Shown: positions 17,195 to 26,351 of the stretch, piece by piece
Layout: each line of letters begins with the position of its first letter
Numbering within the stretch: the stretch's first letter is position 1
Assembly: GCA_028712895.1 (NCBI GenBank)
Contig: JAQTPL010000016.1
Coordinates: 1-37,772 of the forward strand
Source: a bacterium
Lineage (GTDB): Bacteria > CAYTYR01 > UBA6262
Length of the DNA: 37,772 nt
Direction: 5' to 3'
The notes under the pieces: model-generated
The model's database searches: none
The model's input: only the letters and a program-made list of their open reading frames with translations
What the model was told of the DNA's origin: nothing
Translations under genes and position numbers: made by a program

Positions 17195-18079
17195 ATGAAT
17201 GACCTCCAGCGTCCTAAAGTCAGCATTATATTGCCAACTTACAATGGATCAAGGTATTTGAGACAGTCCATTGATAGCTGCCTGAAACAGACGTATCGGG
17301 ATTTTGAGCTTATTATAGTTGATGATGCTTCGACTGATAATACCGCGAGCATAATTAATTCTTATAAAGATGAGCGGATACGATATATCCGGCACAAAAA
17401 GAATAAAAGGCTGCCACGGGCGCTCAATACTGGACTCGCTAATGCCCGGGGTGAATATATAACCTGGACTTCTGATGATAACCAGTTCCTACCCGAGGGC
17501 ATAGCCGAAATGCTGGAATTACTGGTTTACCATAAAGAAGCAGATCTCGTTTACGCTGATTACCAGGCTCTCTACCTGGAAACCGGGGAGCAGGAACTCA
17601 GGAAAATGCCGGATACTTTAGACTTGAAAAAAGAAAACCAGGTCGGTGCATGTTTCCTGTTCACACGTAAAGCATTCCGAGGCGCCGGGTATTATGACCC
17701 TAAGTACGAATTGGTGGAGGATTACGAATACTGGATAAGGATATGCAGTAGATTTAAAGCCGTGCATTATCCCAAATCTCTTTATATTTACGGGGAACAC
17801 AAAAAGTCTTTAAAAGGCACCAGCCTGGATGCCATTGTTCTTTATGACCGGGTTCTCAGGTATGAATATGGTTTTATCCAGTTAAACGAATTGATCAAAG
17901 AAATGTCCTTGTACTTGCGGGAGGCCAGGGCTAATCGGACCTTAAAAGAATCACTGGCCATATACCACAAGACCATGTTCCGGGTCAGCCGGATATCTGT
18001 GTTTTTAGGTTTAATTTGTCTTTATTTGCTTATCTTTCACGCCCTGCGCAAAGGAATAAAACATGCCGCCGTCCGATAA
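17195..18079 (+). CDS. Glycosyltransferase family 2 protein
   Basis: A 294-residue GT-A enzyme. It shows VSIILPTYNGSRYL near residue 9, IIVDDASTDNT (about 39-49), and the metal site in TWTSDDNQFLP, where the usual DxD appears as SDD. The C-terminus holds a hydrophobic helix (about 267-285) followed by basic residues, which would tie the enzyme to the inner membrane. It overlaps the next gene by 17 bases. The ribosome binding site is not obvious, consistent with coupling to the toroid gene five bases upstream. The sugar transferred cannot be inferred. Confidence 0.9.
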   Translation: MNDLQRPKVSIILPTYNGSRYLRQSIDSCLKQTYRDFELIIVDDASTDNTASIINSYKDERIRYIRHKKNKRLPRALNTGLANARGEYITWTSDDNQFLPEGIAEMLELLVYHKEADLVYADYQALYLETGEQELRKMPDTLDLKKENQVGACFLFTRKAFRGAGYYDPKYELVEDYEYWIRICSRFKAVHYPKSLYIYGEHKKSLKGTSLDAIVLYDRVLRYEYGFIQLNELIKEMSLYLREARANRTLKESLAIYHKTMFRVSRISVFLGLICLYLLIFHALRKGIKHAAVR

Positions 18080-19256
18080 GAGTAAGACAATATGTTTTGT
18101 GACTCAGACTCTGGGTTTCGGCGGCACGGAAGTACATACCCTGGGGCTGATGAATTCCTTAACCGCAAGGGGATATACTATTGAACTTATCAGCTGCCGC
18201 CATCATCAATATGATGAGAAGTTAAAGCTTATAGGCAACGCCTGGATAAAACTTATACCTACTGATCTCAGTGTCAGTGATCCCAGGAATAATGCAACTG
18301 CTAAATGGAAAACTTTCCTGCGAACCATAGAAAGCGATATTTTAATATTTCCGCGCGGCTATAATGATATGGGGACGCTCAGGTTCCTGATGCTTTGCCG
18401 CCGCAAATTCAGGAAGATATATTATATTGAGCATCTGGAAGCTGTGCCTATGCCGGTGAAATCGTCCAAAGTCTGGTTCGGCGGCATAAAAGGACTGGGA
18501 TTGTGGTGGCACAAAGAGAAATTCATTAAAAAATCCCGTAGTTATTTTGCTGACAAGATCATAGCGGTAAGTAATAAGGTGGCCGAGCGCCTGGTGAATG
18601 ATTGTTTTTATCCGGAGCAAAAGATCGTAGTGATACAGAATGGAGTGAAATGGCAGGAACTCACCCGTAATGAGGCTCTGGGGAAGAAATTCAGGGCTGA
18701 CCATAATATCTCCAGTGATGCCTTCGTCTATGGGATGATCACTAGGTTGAGCGGAGAAAAAGGAATTGATATAGCCATCGAAGCCTTCGCGGTACTACTT
18801 AAGAAAGAACCTAAAAGGCCGATTTCCCTAGTGATCGCGGGAGAAGGCAAAGAAGAAAAGAAGTTTAAAGATATTGCGGTTAGTCTGGGAATACAAGACC
18901 AGATCAAGTTCCTGGGATTCGTCCAAAAACCGCAGGAAGCGCTTTTTTCATATGATGTGATTTTTTTCCCCAGCCGGTTGGAAGGATTGCCGCTGGGACT
19001 GCTGGAGGGAATGGCTGCTGGATGCATACCCATAGTCTCCAGGATCAGCGGTATGCCTGAAGTGGTTAATCGTCCGGAAATAGGCTGGGTAGTGGAAAAC
19101 GAGGATATTAACGGATTTAGCGAAGCTATGTACCAGGCGCTCAAGTTAAATCCTCAAGAAATAGAGAAGATAAGGAATATCGCTGTTAATCGGGTGAAGG
19201 ATAATTTTGACCTGGATAAGAGCCATGAGAAATTATTCGCAGTATTAGGTTTATAA
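18063..19256 (+). CDS. Glycosyltransferase family 4 protein
   Basis: A 397-residue GT-B enzyme. The glycine-rich N-terminal loop reads TLGFGGTEVHTLGL (about 14-27). The donor domain contains VYGMITRLSGEKGIDIAIEAF, LVIAGEGKEEKKF and the EX7E motif EGLPLGLLEGMAAG. The ATG is preceded by AAGGA and lies within the end of the GT2 gene, with 17 bases of overlap. It probably adds a sugar to the lipid-linked glycan on the cytoplasmic face. Donor and acceptor are unknown. Confidence 0.92.
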   Translation: MPPSDKSKTICFVTQTLGFGGTEVHTLGLMNSLTARGYTIELISCRHHQYDEKLKLIGNAWIKLIPTDLSVSDPRNNATAKWKTFLRTIESDILIFPRGYNDMGTLRFLMLCRRKFRKIYYIEHLEAVPMPVKSSKVWFGGIKGLGLWWHKEKFIKKSRSYFADKIIAVSNKVAERLVNDCFYPEQKIVVIQNGVKWQELTRNEALGKKFRADHNISSDAFVYGMITRLSGEKGIDIAIEAFAVLLKKEPKRPISLVIAGEGKEEKKFKDIAVSLGIQDQIKFLGFVQKPQEALFSYDVIFFPSRLEGLPLGLLEGMAAGCIPIVSRISGMPEVVNRPEIGWVVENEDINGFSEAMYQALKLNPQEIEKIRNIAVNRVKDNFDLDKSHEKLFAVLGL

Positions 19257-19270
19257 AGGACTAGTAAATA

Positions 19271-20716
19271 ATGGGAGAACTAAAAGAACAGACAGTAAGC
19301 GGTGTCAAATGGCTGATGGGCGCCAGCGTCCTGCAGAAGATAGTCTCCTTTGGCACTACTATAATCATTGCCCGCCGGTTGGGGCCATCTATTTACGGCT
19401 TATTTGCCTTTGCCATGGTGGTAGTGACTTCTTTTGAATTGTTCAAGAGCCTGGGAGTGGACGCGGCCCTGATCCGCCGGAAAGAAGACTATCCGCAGGC
19501 AGCTGATACGGCTTTTCTCATCATTCCTTCACTGGGCATATTCCTGTTTCTGGTACTTAATTTATCAGCTTCTTTTATTGGCCGGTTCCTGAATAATATG
19601 GATTTGGTGCCGATCATAAGGATACTGGGTATTATTTTCGTGATCAGTTGTTTTTCCAAGGTGCCGAATATCACCCTGGAAAGGGCGATGACCTTCAAGT
19701 TCCTTTCAATCGCGGATTTTACCTGCACTATAATATTTTCCATCACCGCGATCGTTTGTACGTTCCTGGGATTGGAAGTCTGGTCCCTGGTATTTGCGTA
19801 TATACTGAAAATGCTGGTCTTTATGGTGATGGTCTGGGTGAAATCAGGTTGGCGGCCAAAATTTGTTTTTGATAAGGGACTGGCCAAAGAAATGCTCCAT
19901 TTCGGAAAATTTGTATTCCTTTCGTCCATCCTCTGGTTCCTGAAAATGAACCTTGATAATTTATTAGTGGGAAAGATACTGGGCACAGCGATGCTGGGTT
20001 TTTACGCGGTGGCTTTTAACATTGCTAATTTTGGATCAGATTATTTTGGCGGCCAGATCCATAGGGTGACTTATCCCGCGTATTCAAAACTGGAAGGCAA
20101 CCTGGAAGGATTGCAGAATGCTTTTCTTAAGGTTTTTAAATATATGAGCCTCTTCGCCATACCCCTTGGAGTAGGGACATTTCTTATCGGTGGGGATTTC
20201 CTGTCACTGGCTTATGGCCATAAATGGGAAGGTGCGGTCGGCGTGTTAAAGATATTGGCTTGGGCGGGTATATTCAATACCTTACCAGTCAGCGCTATGG
20301 GTGTCTTTCTGGCAAAAAATAATCCCAAGCAAGGATTAATTATAACTACTATCCAAGTAACCATATTTTTTATATTTATTACTCCTGCGGCCAGGATATT
20401 TGGTGTAACGGGTGTAGGTTATGTGGTTATGCTTGCCAGTTTGCTTTCCTGTATCTATGCTTTCTACCAGGTCCAGAAGCTTTTAAACCTAAGAATCAAC
20501 CAGATGTTCGCCAGCCTAAAGCCGGCACTGATATCATCCTCGCTAATGGCTATGGTTATAATAATCTTTAAAAAAATGTTGAGTTTTGGTCTATTTTCCA
20601 GTCTGGAGCATTTCCGGTTCTTCCTTTTGTTCATAATAGCGGCCTCTATTTACATGTATTCATTATCCAGATTTGAAAAAACAGTTTTTCGGGAAATGCG
20701 CGAAATGATATTTTAA
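19271..20716 (+). CDS. wzx: MOP-superfamily polysaccharide flippase (Wzx-like)
   Basis: A 481-residue, very hydrophobic protein with about 12-14 predicted membrane helices and the family opening TVSGVKWLMGASVLQKIVSFGTTIIIARRLGP (positions 8-39; key parts GVKWLMGAS and ARRLGP). This matches the polysaccharide_synt/MatE-type flippases of the WzxC group. It would move a lipid-linked oligosaccharide from the cytoplasmic to the periplasmic face of the inner membrane. Charged residues in the N-terminal helices are kept. AAGGA precedes the ATG. Its presence beside a Wzy/ligase-like gene indicates a Wzx/Wzy-type route in addition to the ABC transporter at the window start. Confidence 0.93.
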   Translation: MGELKEQTVSGVKWLMGASVLQKIVSFGTTIIIARRLGPSIYGLFAFAMVVVTSFELFKSLGVDAALIRRKEDYPQAADTAFLIIPSLGIFLFLVLNLSASFIGRFLNNMDLVPIIRILGIIFVISCFSKVPNITLERAMTFKFLSIADFTCTIIFSITAIVCTFLGLEVWSLVFAYILKMLVFMVMVWVKSGWRPKFVFDKGLAKEMLHFGKFVFLSSILWFLKMNLDNLLVGKILGTAMLGFYAVAFNIANFGSDYFGGQIHRVTYPAYSKLEGNLEGLQNAFLKVFKYMSLFAIPLGVGTFLIGGDFLSLAYGHKWEGAVGVLKILAWAGIFNTLPVSAMGVFLAKNNPKQGLIITTIQVTIFFIFITPAARIFGVTGVGYVVMLASLLSCIYAFYQVQKLLNLRINQMFASLKPALISSSLMAMVIIIFKKMLSFGLFSSLEHFRFFLLFIIAASIYMYSLSRFEKTVFREMREMIF

Positions 20717-20733
20717 CCAAGAGGATACCGGTA

Positions 20734-21603
20734 ATGGATATTAGTATTATTGTGGCCACTTATAACCGCTGTAAGAGTCTTGAAGATACTTTAAGAGCTC
20801 TGCAGGGACAAAAAACAGCTTCAGGTATAATATCTGAAATGATAATAGTGGATAATAATTCGTCTGACGAGACCAGGAAGTTGGTGGAACAATATCGGCA
20901 GCAATTCCCCGGGAAATTTAAATACCTTTTTGAACCGCGCCAGGGACTCTCTTATGCCCGCAATATGGGTATCAATGAAGCTCAGGGTGAAATAATCGCG
21001 TTTACTGATGATGATTGCCAGCCGGAAGCTGATTGGCTGGAGAGAATTGTCAAGAAATTTCAGGAAGAACCGGAGCTGGATGGAGTATTAGGCGCACCGA
21101 TCATGACTGATGGCTCGCATATGTATAATAAAAACAACGATTTGTTAAGAGGTAATGGCCTTAATATGGCTTTTCGCCGGGAGATGTTCAAAAAATACGG
21201 CAATTTTGACAGTTATCTTGGAGCAGGTTCAATAGGCTGTGCGGCTGAAGACACGGAATTTGTGTATCGCTTGCTGCGGGCTAAACGAAAAGTGGCTATC
21301 GATGAAGGAATCAGGATCATACATAAGCATAAGCCAAATGCCGGTGAAAAACTGAAATTTGCCAACCGGGACGCAAACGGCTATGTTGTTTTTTGGTTAA
21401 AATATGTACTTAAAGCCAGGGATATGTTTGCGTGCAAAAGAATAGCCTGGTTTTTTTATTATGATATCAAGGGATTTATTGTCGCTCTGTTAAAAGGCCA
21501 GCCGGATAGGATAAAATTAAAATTTACCCAGTTCAAGGGAGGGGTAGCCGGTTTGCTTAAAGGTTTGTACATATGGTTGCTGCTAAACCGGGGAAGTAAT
21601 TAA
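20734..21603 (+). CDS. Glycosyltransferase family 2 protein
   Basis: A 289-residue GT-A enzyme. It has ISIIVATYNRCKSL at the N-terminus, IIVDNNSSDET (about 46-56), the acceptor loop QGLSYARNMGI and a metal site AFTDDDCQP with three Asp. A later ED-x-EFVYRLL segment (about 170-178) is the usual catalytic-base region. This type resembles the short GT2 enzymes (rhamnosyl- or glucosyltransferases) of exopolysaccharide loci. RBS AGAGGA precedes the ATG, and the next gene begins one base after the stop. Confidence 0.92.
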   Translation: MDISIIVATYNRCKSLEDTLRALQGQKTASGIISEMIIVDNNSSDETRKLVEQYRQQFPGKFKYLFEPRQGLSYARNMGINEAQGEIIAFTDDDCQPEADWLERIVKKFQEEPELDGVLGAPIMTDGSHMYNKNNDLLRGNGLNMAFRREMFKKYGNFDSYLGAGSIGCAAEDTEFVYRLLRAKRKVAIDEGIRIIHKHKPNAGEKLKFANRDANGYVVFWLKYVLKARDMFACKRIAWFFYYDIKGFIVALLKGQPDRIKLKFTQFKGGVAGLLKGLYIWLLLNRGSN

Positions 21604-21604
21604 T

Positions 21605-22537
21605 ATGACTAAAGTATCCGTAATTATACCTACCTATAATCGCGCTGAATTGGTTTGCGAAGCGATTGAAAGCGTGCTAAGACAAGCATACCGCGATTAT
21701 GAGATAATTGTCATTGATGACGGATCTAATGATGACACAGTAGGGAAATTAAGAGAATACGGCAATAAAATTAAATATATCCACCAAAAAAATAAGGGCG
21801 TTTCAGCAGCCAGGAACAAAGGTATCCTGGAGGCAGCCGGAGAATATATCGCTTTTCTTGATTCAGATGATATCTGGGTCCCGTATAAATTAGAACGACA
21901 GGTAAAATACTTTGAAGATAATCCGGCAATAGGGCTGGTTTACTCCTACGGTAATTACCTTTCGGCAAATACCAAAAAGGAGCAGGTAAAGCCAAGAGTT
22001 ATTACCAGGAGTTTGCAGGAACTGGTTGAAGAAGACGCGATTTTCCCCACTTCCACTGTGATGGCGAAGAAAAAGTGCTTGGAGGAAGCAGGGTTATTTG
22101 ATGAAACGCTAACGGGAATCGAAGATTTTGACCTATGGTTCAGGGTTGCGGAGAAATTTCCCATTGGCTTTATGCCTGAGATCCTGGCGCATCACCGTTG
22201 GCATGGAACTCACCTTGCTGAACAGAGTGACAAGATGTCCAATGGTTACATAAAAATATACAATAGAATAATCGCCAAGTATAAAGATCAATATAATGTC
22301 AAGTATATGAAAAAGAGATTGGCCCAACAGTATTATTCACTGGGGATCCATAATTTTAAAGAGAAGAACATCGGCGTGTCTTTTGCGGAGGTAAATAAAG
22401 CTATATCTGTGTATCCTTTGGTGGGGATAAGATTTGCCCAGAAAGATGACCGGTTTTTACGCCGAGCTACGTTAAGTGTTAAGCCGTATCTGGTTTGGTT
22501 ATACCTGTTAATGATAAGAACGCTAGGGAAAAAATAA
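21605..22537 (+). CDS. Glycosyltransferase family 2 protein
   Basis: A 310-residue GT-A enzyme. It has VSVIIPTYNRAELV, IIVIDDGSNDDTV, GVSAARNKGILEAAGEYIAF and the metal site LDSDDIW. The putative catalytic base lies in GIEDFDLWFRVAEKFP. The C-terminal 80 residues are helical and basic. Its stop overlaps the next ATG by one base (TAATG). It is closely similar in architecture to the N-terminal part of the GT2 fusion at 12012, which suggests duplication within the locus, though I could not align them fully. Confidence 0.92.
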   Translation: MTKVSVIIPTYNRAELVCEAIESVLRQAYRDYEIIVIDDGSNDDTVGKLREYGNKIKYIHQKNKGVSAARNKGILEAAGEYIAFLDSDDIWVPYKLERQVKYFEDNPAIGLVYSYGNYLSANTKKEQVKPRVITRSLQELVEEDAIFPTSTVMAKKKCLEEAGLFDETLTGIEDFDLWFRVAEKFPIGFMPEILAHHRWHGTHLAEQSDKMSNGYIKIYNRIIAKYKDQYNVKYMKKRLAQQYYSLGIHNFKEKNIGVSFAEVNKAISVYPLVGIRFAQKDDRFLRRATLSVKPYLVWLYLLMIRTLGKK

Positions 22538-24648
22538 TGGAAAAAGAGAAAATAAATATTATCTACGTGCATGGCAATAGCAATATCATTTCCGGCCAGG
22601 AGAAGGTGCTGGTGAATATTGCTCATGGTATGCAAAAGGATGGACACTATCCCACGGTGATATTGCCCGAGCCTGGACAGTTTGCCGATCTATTGAAGAA
22701 GGAGGGGATCCCGGTACATTTCCTAAAGCTGGCCAGGTTTACTAGAAAAAATCCCCTGCCTTATTTTGTCACGGTTATTAGTCTGTTTTTTTATATCAAA
22801 AAGAACAATATCCAGATAGTGCATACCAGCGGCTTGTTCCCAAATCAGTATTGCAGTGTGGCGGCAAAGATGGCTGGTATCCCTTGTATCATCCATGTCC
22901 ATTCAACCATTTATACCAGACGGGAAATAAAAAATTCCTTCTTGCAGTTGGCCTCTCTCACTATTGCTATTTCTCAAAGTATCAGAGACAGATTTATACA
23001 GGAAGGGGCTGATCCTGGCAAGATCATAGTCATATATAACGGACTGGGATTGAATGATTACCAGTTGGACCATAAAAAAGCCATAGATTTGAAAAAAGAA
23101 CTGGGATTGAACGATAGCCGTAAAGTCATTACCCAGATATCGCAAATTATTGAACGCAAAGGCATCCAGTATTTCATTAAAATGGCTAAGCAGCTCCTGG
23201 CTCTGCGGAAAGATGTGGTCTTCCTGCTTGTAGGCGACGATAAGCTTGAGCCCGGATATATGCAGGAAATGAAAATATTGGCTGCTGAACACGGTATCCA
23301 GGAATCTATTAAATTCACCGGCTATAGGAAAGAGATACCGGAACTGACCTTCATATCAGATGTAGTCGTCTTGAATTCTTTTATAGAGGGATTGCCACTG
23401 GTGCTGATGCAAGCTATGATCATGGATCGGCCGATAGTGGCTACCCAGATCCCGGGAGTAGATGAATTAATTGAGAATGGGGTTTCCGGAATCCTGGTAA
23501 CGCCGGGAGATTACCGCGCTATGGCAGAACAAGTTAATTCTTTGCTTGATTCTCCGGACAAGGTCAAAGCCTTGACTACTGCAGGCCGGATTAAGGTAGC
23601 AGATTTAATGGATCTGGAGAAACAGATCAGCCAGATCGAAAACGTTTACCGGGTTTATCTGCGGCAGGAGAAAACAATCGCTAGTCATAGCGAAAATGGG
23701 CTGATCAGCGTAATTATCCCTACTTATAATTGCGGGAAATTCATTGCTGAAGGGTTAACTACGATATTTAACCAGACCTATAAAAATCTTGAAGTGATCA
23801 TTGTCGATGACGGGTCAACGGATGATACCAAGCAGGTCCTTAGTCCTTTTCTGGAAAAATACTCTGGTCAGATAAAATATGTGTATCAGGCCAACAGTAA
23901 ATGCGCGGCGGCGCGGAATACCGGAATAGCGTTAGCTAGGGGCGAGTATATAGCTTTTCATGATGCCGATGACCTATGCCAGGTTGAACGGTTGGAAAAA
24001 TCACTGGAATTCCTGCGAAAAAATAATTTTGACTGGATCTGCACAGGGTTAAAAAAGATAAATATGAACGGAGAACTGCTTGATGAACGGCTTATGACTA
24101 AAAAAGTTTATGGCTATAATGGAGAAACAGGGGAATTGTATGACCTGAAAAAGGGCCTTTTTTATTTTTCCCAGGGGCTGCCAGTGCACGCTAATACTTT
24201 ACTTATTAAAAGGGATTGCCTGAACAAAGTCGGGTTACTTGATGAATCTTTTTTTATCTGCGAAGAAACCGATCTTTGCATCAGGTTCCAGGATAACGGC
24301 CTGAGGGGCGGGTACTTGAATGAAATGCTGGTGACATATCGGTCGCATCCTGCCAGTATAACTAAAAGCAATCTTTTGGATAATTTAGAATTTGTACGTA
24401 AATTGGGAGAAAAAGTCGCTAGAAAATCGGGATTAAAAAAACCAGAGGTTCGGCATGACTATGCAAATTTACTGTGGGAGCTCTCGGCCATTTACTACCA
24501 ATCAGGGAAATGGGGAAAAACCCTAGACTTGGCGTTAAAAAGCCTGTATTTATATCCCCAAACGGAAAAGTTCCGGAAGATCTGTAAATATCTGATAAAG
24601 TGCCTGAAAAGAGTTATGCATGGAAAAAATAAAGATTCTCTATTATGA
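22537..24648 (+). CDS. Bifunctional GT4-GT2 glycosyltransferase fusion
   Basis: A 703-residue fusion read from the ATG at 22537, which overlaps the previous stop and follows AGGGA; an upstream in-frame TTG at 22495 lies inside the preceding gene and is less likely. Residues 1-380 are GT4: NSNIISGQEKVLVNIAHGM, VITQISQIIERKGIQYF, LLVGDDKLEPG and EGLPLVLMQAM, where the second Glu of EX7E is Gln. Residues about 388-620 are GT2: LISVIIPTYNCGKF, VIIVDDGSTDDT and the metal site FHDADDL, with CEETDLCIRF as base region. The tail to 703 is helical. It may add two successive sugars. The fusion is in one open frame with no internal start evident at the junction. Confidence 0.92.
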   Translation: MEKEKINIIYVHGNSNIISGQEKVLVNIAHGMQKDGHYPTVILPEPGQFADLLKKEGIPVHFLKLARFTRKNPLPYFVTVISLFFYIKKNNIQIVHTSGLFPNQYCSVAAKMAGIPCIIHVHSTIYTRREIKNSFLQLASLTIAISQSIRDRFIQEGADPGKIIVIYNGLGLNDYQLDHKKAIDLKKELGLNDSRKVITQISQIIERKGIQYFIKMAKQLLALRKDVVFLLVGDDKLEPGYMQEMKILAAEHGIQESIKFTGYRKEIPELTFISDVVVLNSFIEGLPLVLMQAMIMDRPIVATQIPGVDELIENGVSGILVTPGDYRAMAEQVNSLLDSPDKVKALTTAGRIKVADLMDLEKQISQIENVYRVYLRQEKTIASHSENGLISVIIPTYNCGKFIAEGLTTIFNQTYKNLEVIIVDDGSTDDTKQVLSPFLEKYSGQIKYVYQANSKCAAARNTGIALARGEYIAFHDADDLCQVERLEKSLEFLRKNNFDWICTGLKKINMNGELLDERLMTKKVYGYNGETGELYDLKKGLFYFSQGLPVHANTLLIKRDCLNKVGLLDESFFICEETDLCIRFQDNGLRGGYLNEMLVTYRSHPASITKSNLLDNLEFVRKLGEKVARKSGLKKPEVRHDYANLLWELSAIYYQSGKWGKTLDLALKSLYLYPQTEKFRKICKYLIKCLKRVMHGKNKDSLL

Positions 24649-25816
24649 GCCGACTTCAGGTTTCGGTGGTTCTTCACGCTGCTTATTGAACTGGCTGAAG
24701 AAATTGGATCGAAATGTTTATGATCCAGTGGTGGCTGTCCATTATGACGGTCCGGCTATCCAAGATATGAAGAGAATAAACGCGAAGGTTATCAGAGTTC
24801 CTTTTCGTTCCTCTTATCTTTATAATCCATGGGCGGATAAAAAACTGGCATCGCACCTGTTATCTGTTTTAGATTTGTTTTCATTTATCTTGCCGGCTAC
24901 TATTTATTTATATAGATTGATCAAGGGTAAACGGATAAAACTGGCTCATTTAAATTCTAAGCCATTCGGCGTGATCCCGGGGATATTAGCGGCCAGGCTG
25001 GCCGGGATACCTGCTATTTGTCATTTGCATGATATTAAGATCCCGGTTAGAAGAGAGATATATTTAGCGCGCTGGGTGGATCGTTTTGTAGCGCTTACCG
25101 GCAAGGCCAAAGAGCTTTATAGCGAGGTATATCCTAAAGGTAAGATCAAGCTGATAGCTAACGGTATAGATTTAGAGGAATATTCACTAGCCCCGAATTC
25201 GGACCATCTAAAAGAGGAACTTGGACTAAGAGTTGAAGATAAAGTAGTTGGTGTTGTCGGACGGCTGGTGCCGGGGAAGGGATTTACCGATTTCCTGGCA
25301 GCAGCTAAAATATTAAATGACAAAGGGCTGGCCCTGAGGTATATTATTGTTGGGGCCGCAGCCAAAGAAGATCGCCAATATGAAGATAATCTTCGCCAAA
25401 TTGCTATTGACCAGGGACTGGGTCAAAAAGTGATCTTTACCGGCTGGCGGGAAGATGTTAAAGAGCTAATAAGTATTTTCGATGTGCTGATCCAGCCCTC
25501 ATCTACTTTCCCGGAGGGGTTTGGGATGACAGTATTGGAAGCCATGGCTTTGGGTAAACCGGTGATCGTAACTGATGTGCCTGGACCAGGGGAGTTGGTT
25601 GTTAACGGCAAAACCGGGTTAATCGTACTGCCGGCCGATCCTGCAAAACTCGCCGGCGCGATAGAAACAATTATTAATGATCAAACTCTATCTGAGACTA
25701 TGGGAAAAGCAGCTCGCCATCTTGCTGCAACAGATTTTAATATAGAAAACACGGTCAAAAAATTAGAGCATTTATATGCAGAATTATTAGGGAAAGAAGG
25801 ACAGCATGTTTACTAA
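24620..25816 (+). CDS. Glycosyltransferase family 4 protein
   Basis: A 398-residue GT-B enzyme overlapping the previous gene by 29 bases. It shows TSGFGGSSRCLLNWL at the N-terminus, VVGVVGRLVPGKGFTDFL (about 210-227), YIIVGAAAKEDRQYEDNL, and the EX7E motif in PEGFGMTVLEAMALGKPVI. A hydrophobic stretch near 83-100 may associate with the membrane. It ends 11 bases inside the acetyltransferase gene. The family is certain, the substrate unknown. Confidence 0.92.
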   Translation: MEKIKILYYEPTSGFGGSSRCLLNWLKKLDRNVYDPVVAVHYDGPAIQDMKRINAKVIRVPFRSSYLYNPWADKKLASHLLSVLDLFSFILPATIYLYRLIKGKRIKLAHLNSKPFGVIPGILAARLAGIPAICHLHDIKIPVRREIYLARWVDRFVALTGKAKELYSEVYPKGKIKLIANGIDLEEYSLAPNSDHLKEELGLRVEDKVVGVVGRLVPGKGFTDFLAAAKILNDKGLALRYIIVGAAAKEDRQYEDNLRQIAIDQGLGQKVIFTGWREDVKELISIFDVLIQPSSTFPEGFGMTVLEAMALGKPVIVTDVPGPGELVVNGKTGLIVLPADPAKLAGAIETIINDQTLSETMGKAARHLAATDFNIENTVKKLEHLYAELLGKEGQHVY

Positions 25817-26351
25817 TTGGCGCTGCGACCTGAAAAGATACACGGCAACGCAAGGGCGGGGTCTGAAAAAATATTTTTATCTTTTGTTTACGCAGGGGAT
25901 TTGGGCGATAACAGTATACCGCTTCGGCTCCTGGAGTGGCAAAGTCAGAATACCCTTGATCGGACAACTGCTGCGATTGGTGTATTTTTTCTTATTTAAA
26001 TTAATTGAAATTACTGCAGGAATATCAATTGACTCTAACGCGAAGATCGGCAGAGGTTTTTATATCGGCCATTTTGGCCAAATATTTATTTATGCAGCAG
26101 CGGAGATTGGCGAGAATGCCAGCATCGGACAGGGAGTTACTATTGGCACCCTGGGCTTAGGCAAAAAAGGCGCTCCCAGAATCGGCGATAATATTTATAT
26201 AGGCGCCGGAGCAAAAATACTTGGCCCGATCCAGCTTGGCCATAATGTCCATGTAGGCGCTAATGCAGTAGTGCTCCAGGATGTACCGGACGGATGCACT
26301 GTAGTGGGGATACCCGGGAAGATCTTACAGCGAAAGGATGTGGTTAAGTAA
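25806..26351 (+). CDS. Left-handed beta-helix (hexapeptide repeat) O-acetyltransferase, serine-acetyltransferase-like
   Basis: A 181-residue protein. The N-terminal 70 residues are helical and contain a hydrophobic segment (about 57-73). Residues 75-170 are hexapeptide repeats (IDSNAKIGRGFYIGH, IGENASIGQGVTIGT, IGDNIYIGAGAKILG, LGHNVHVGANAVVLQDVP) ending in VVGIPGKIL. The putative catalytic His is in IGHFGQIFI. Relatives annotated as serine acetyltransferase are common in exosortase/EPS clusters, where they probably acetylate a sugar hydroxyl with acetyl-CoA. It lacks the N-terminal CysE helical domain in full length, so cysteine synthesis is unlikely. GAAGGA precedes the ATG. Confidence 0.87.
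   Translation: MFTNWRCDLKRYTATQGRGLKKYFYLLFTQGIWAITVYRFGSWSGKVRIPLIGQLLRLVYFFLFKLIEITAGISIDSNAKIGRGFYIGHFGQIFIYAAAEIGENASIGQGVTIGTLGLGKKGAPRIGDNIYIGAGAKILGPIQLGHNVHVGANAVVLQDVPDGCTVVGIPGKILQRKDVVK

Noticed and set aside
25806-26351. Cysteine-biosynthesis serine acetyltransferase (CysE)
   Set aside because: The N-terminal domain is short and hydrophobic, and the setting is glycan synthesis, so sugar O-acetylation is more likely.
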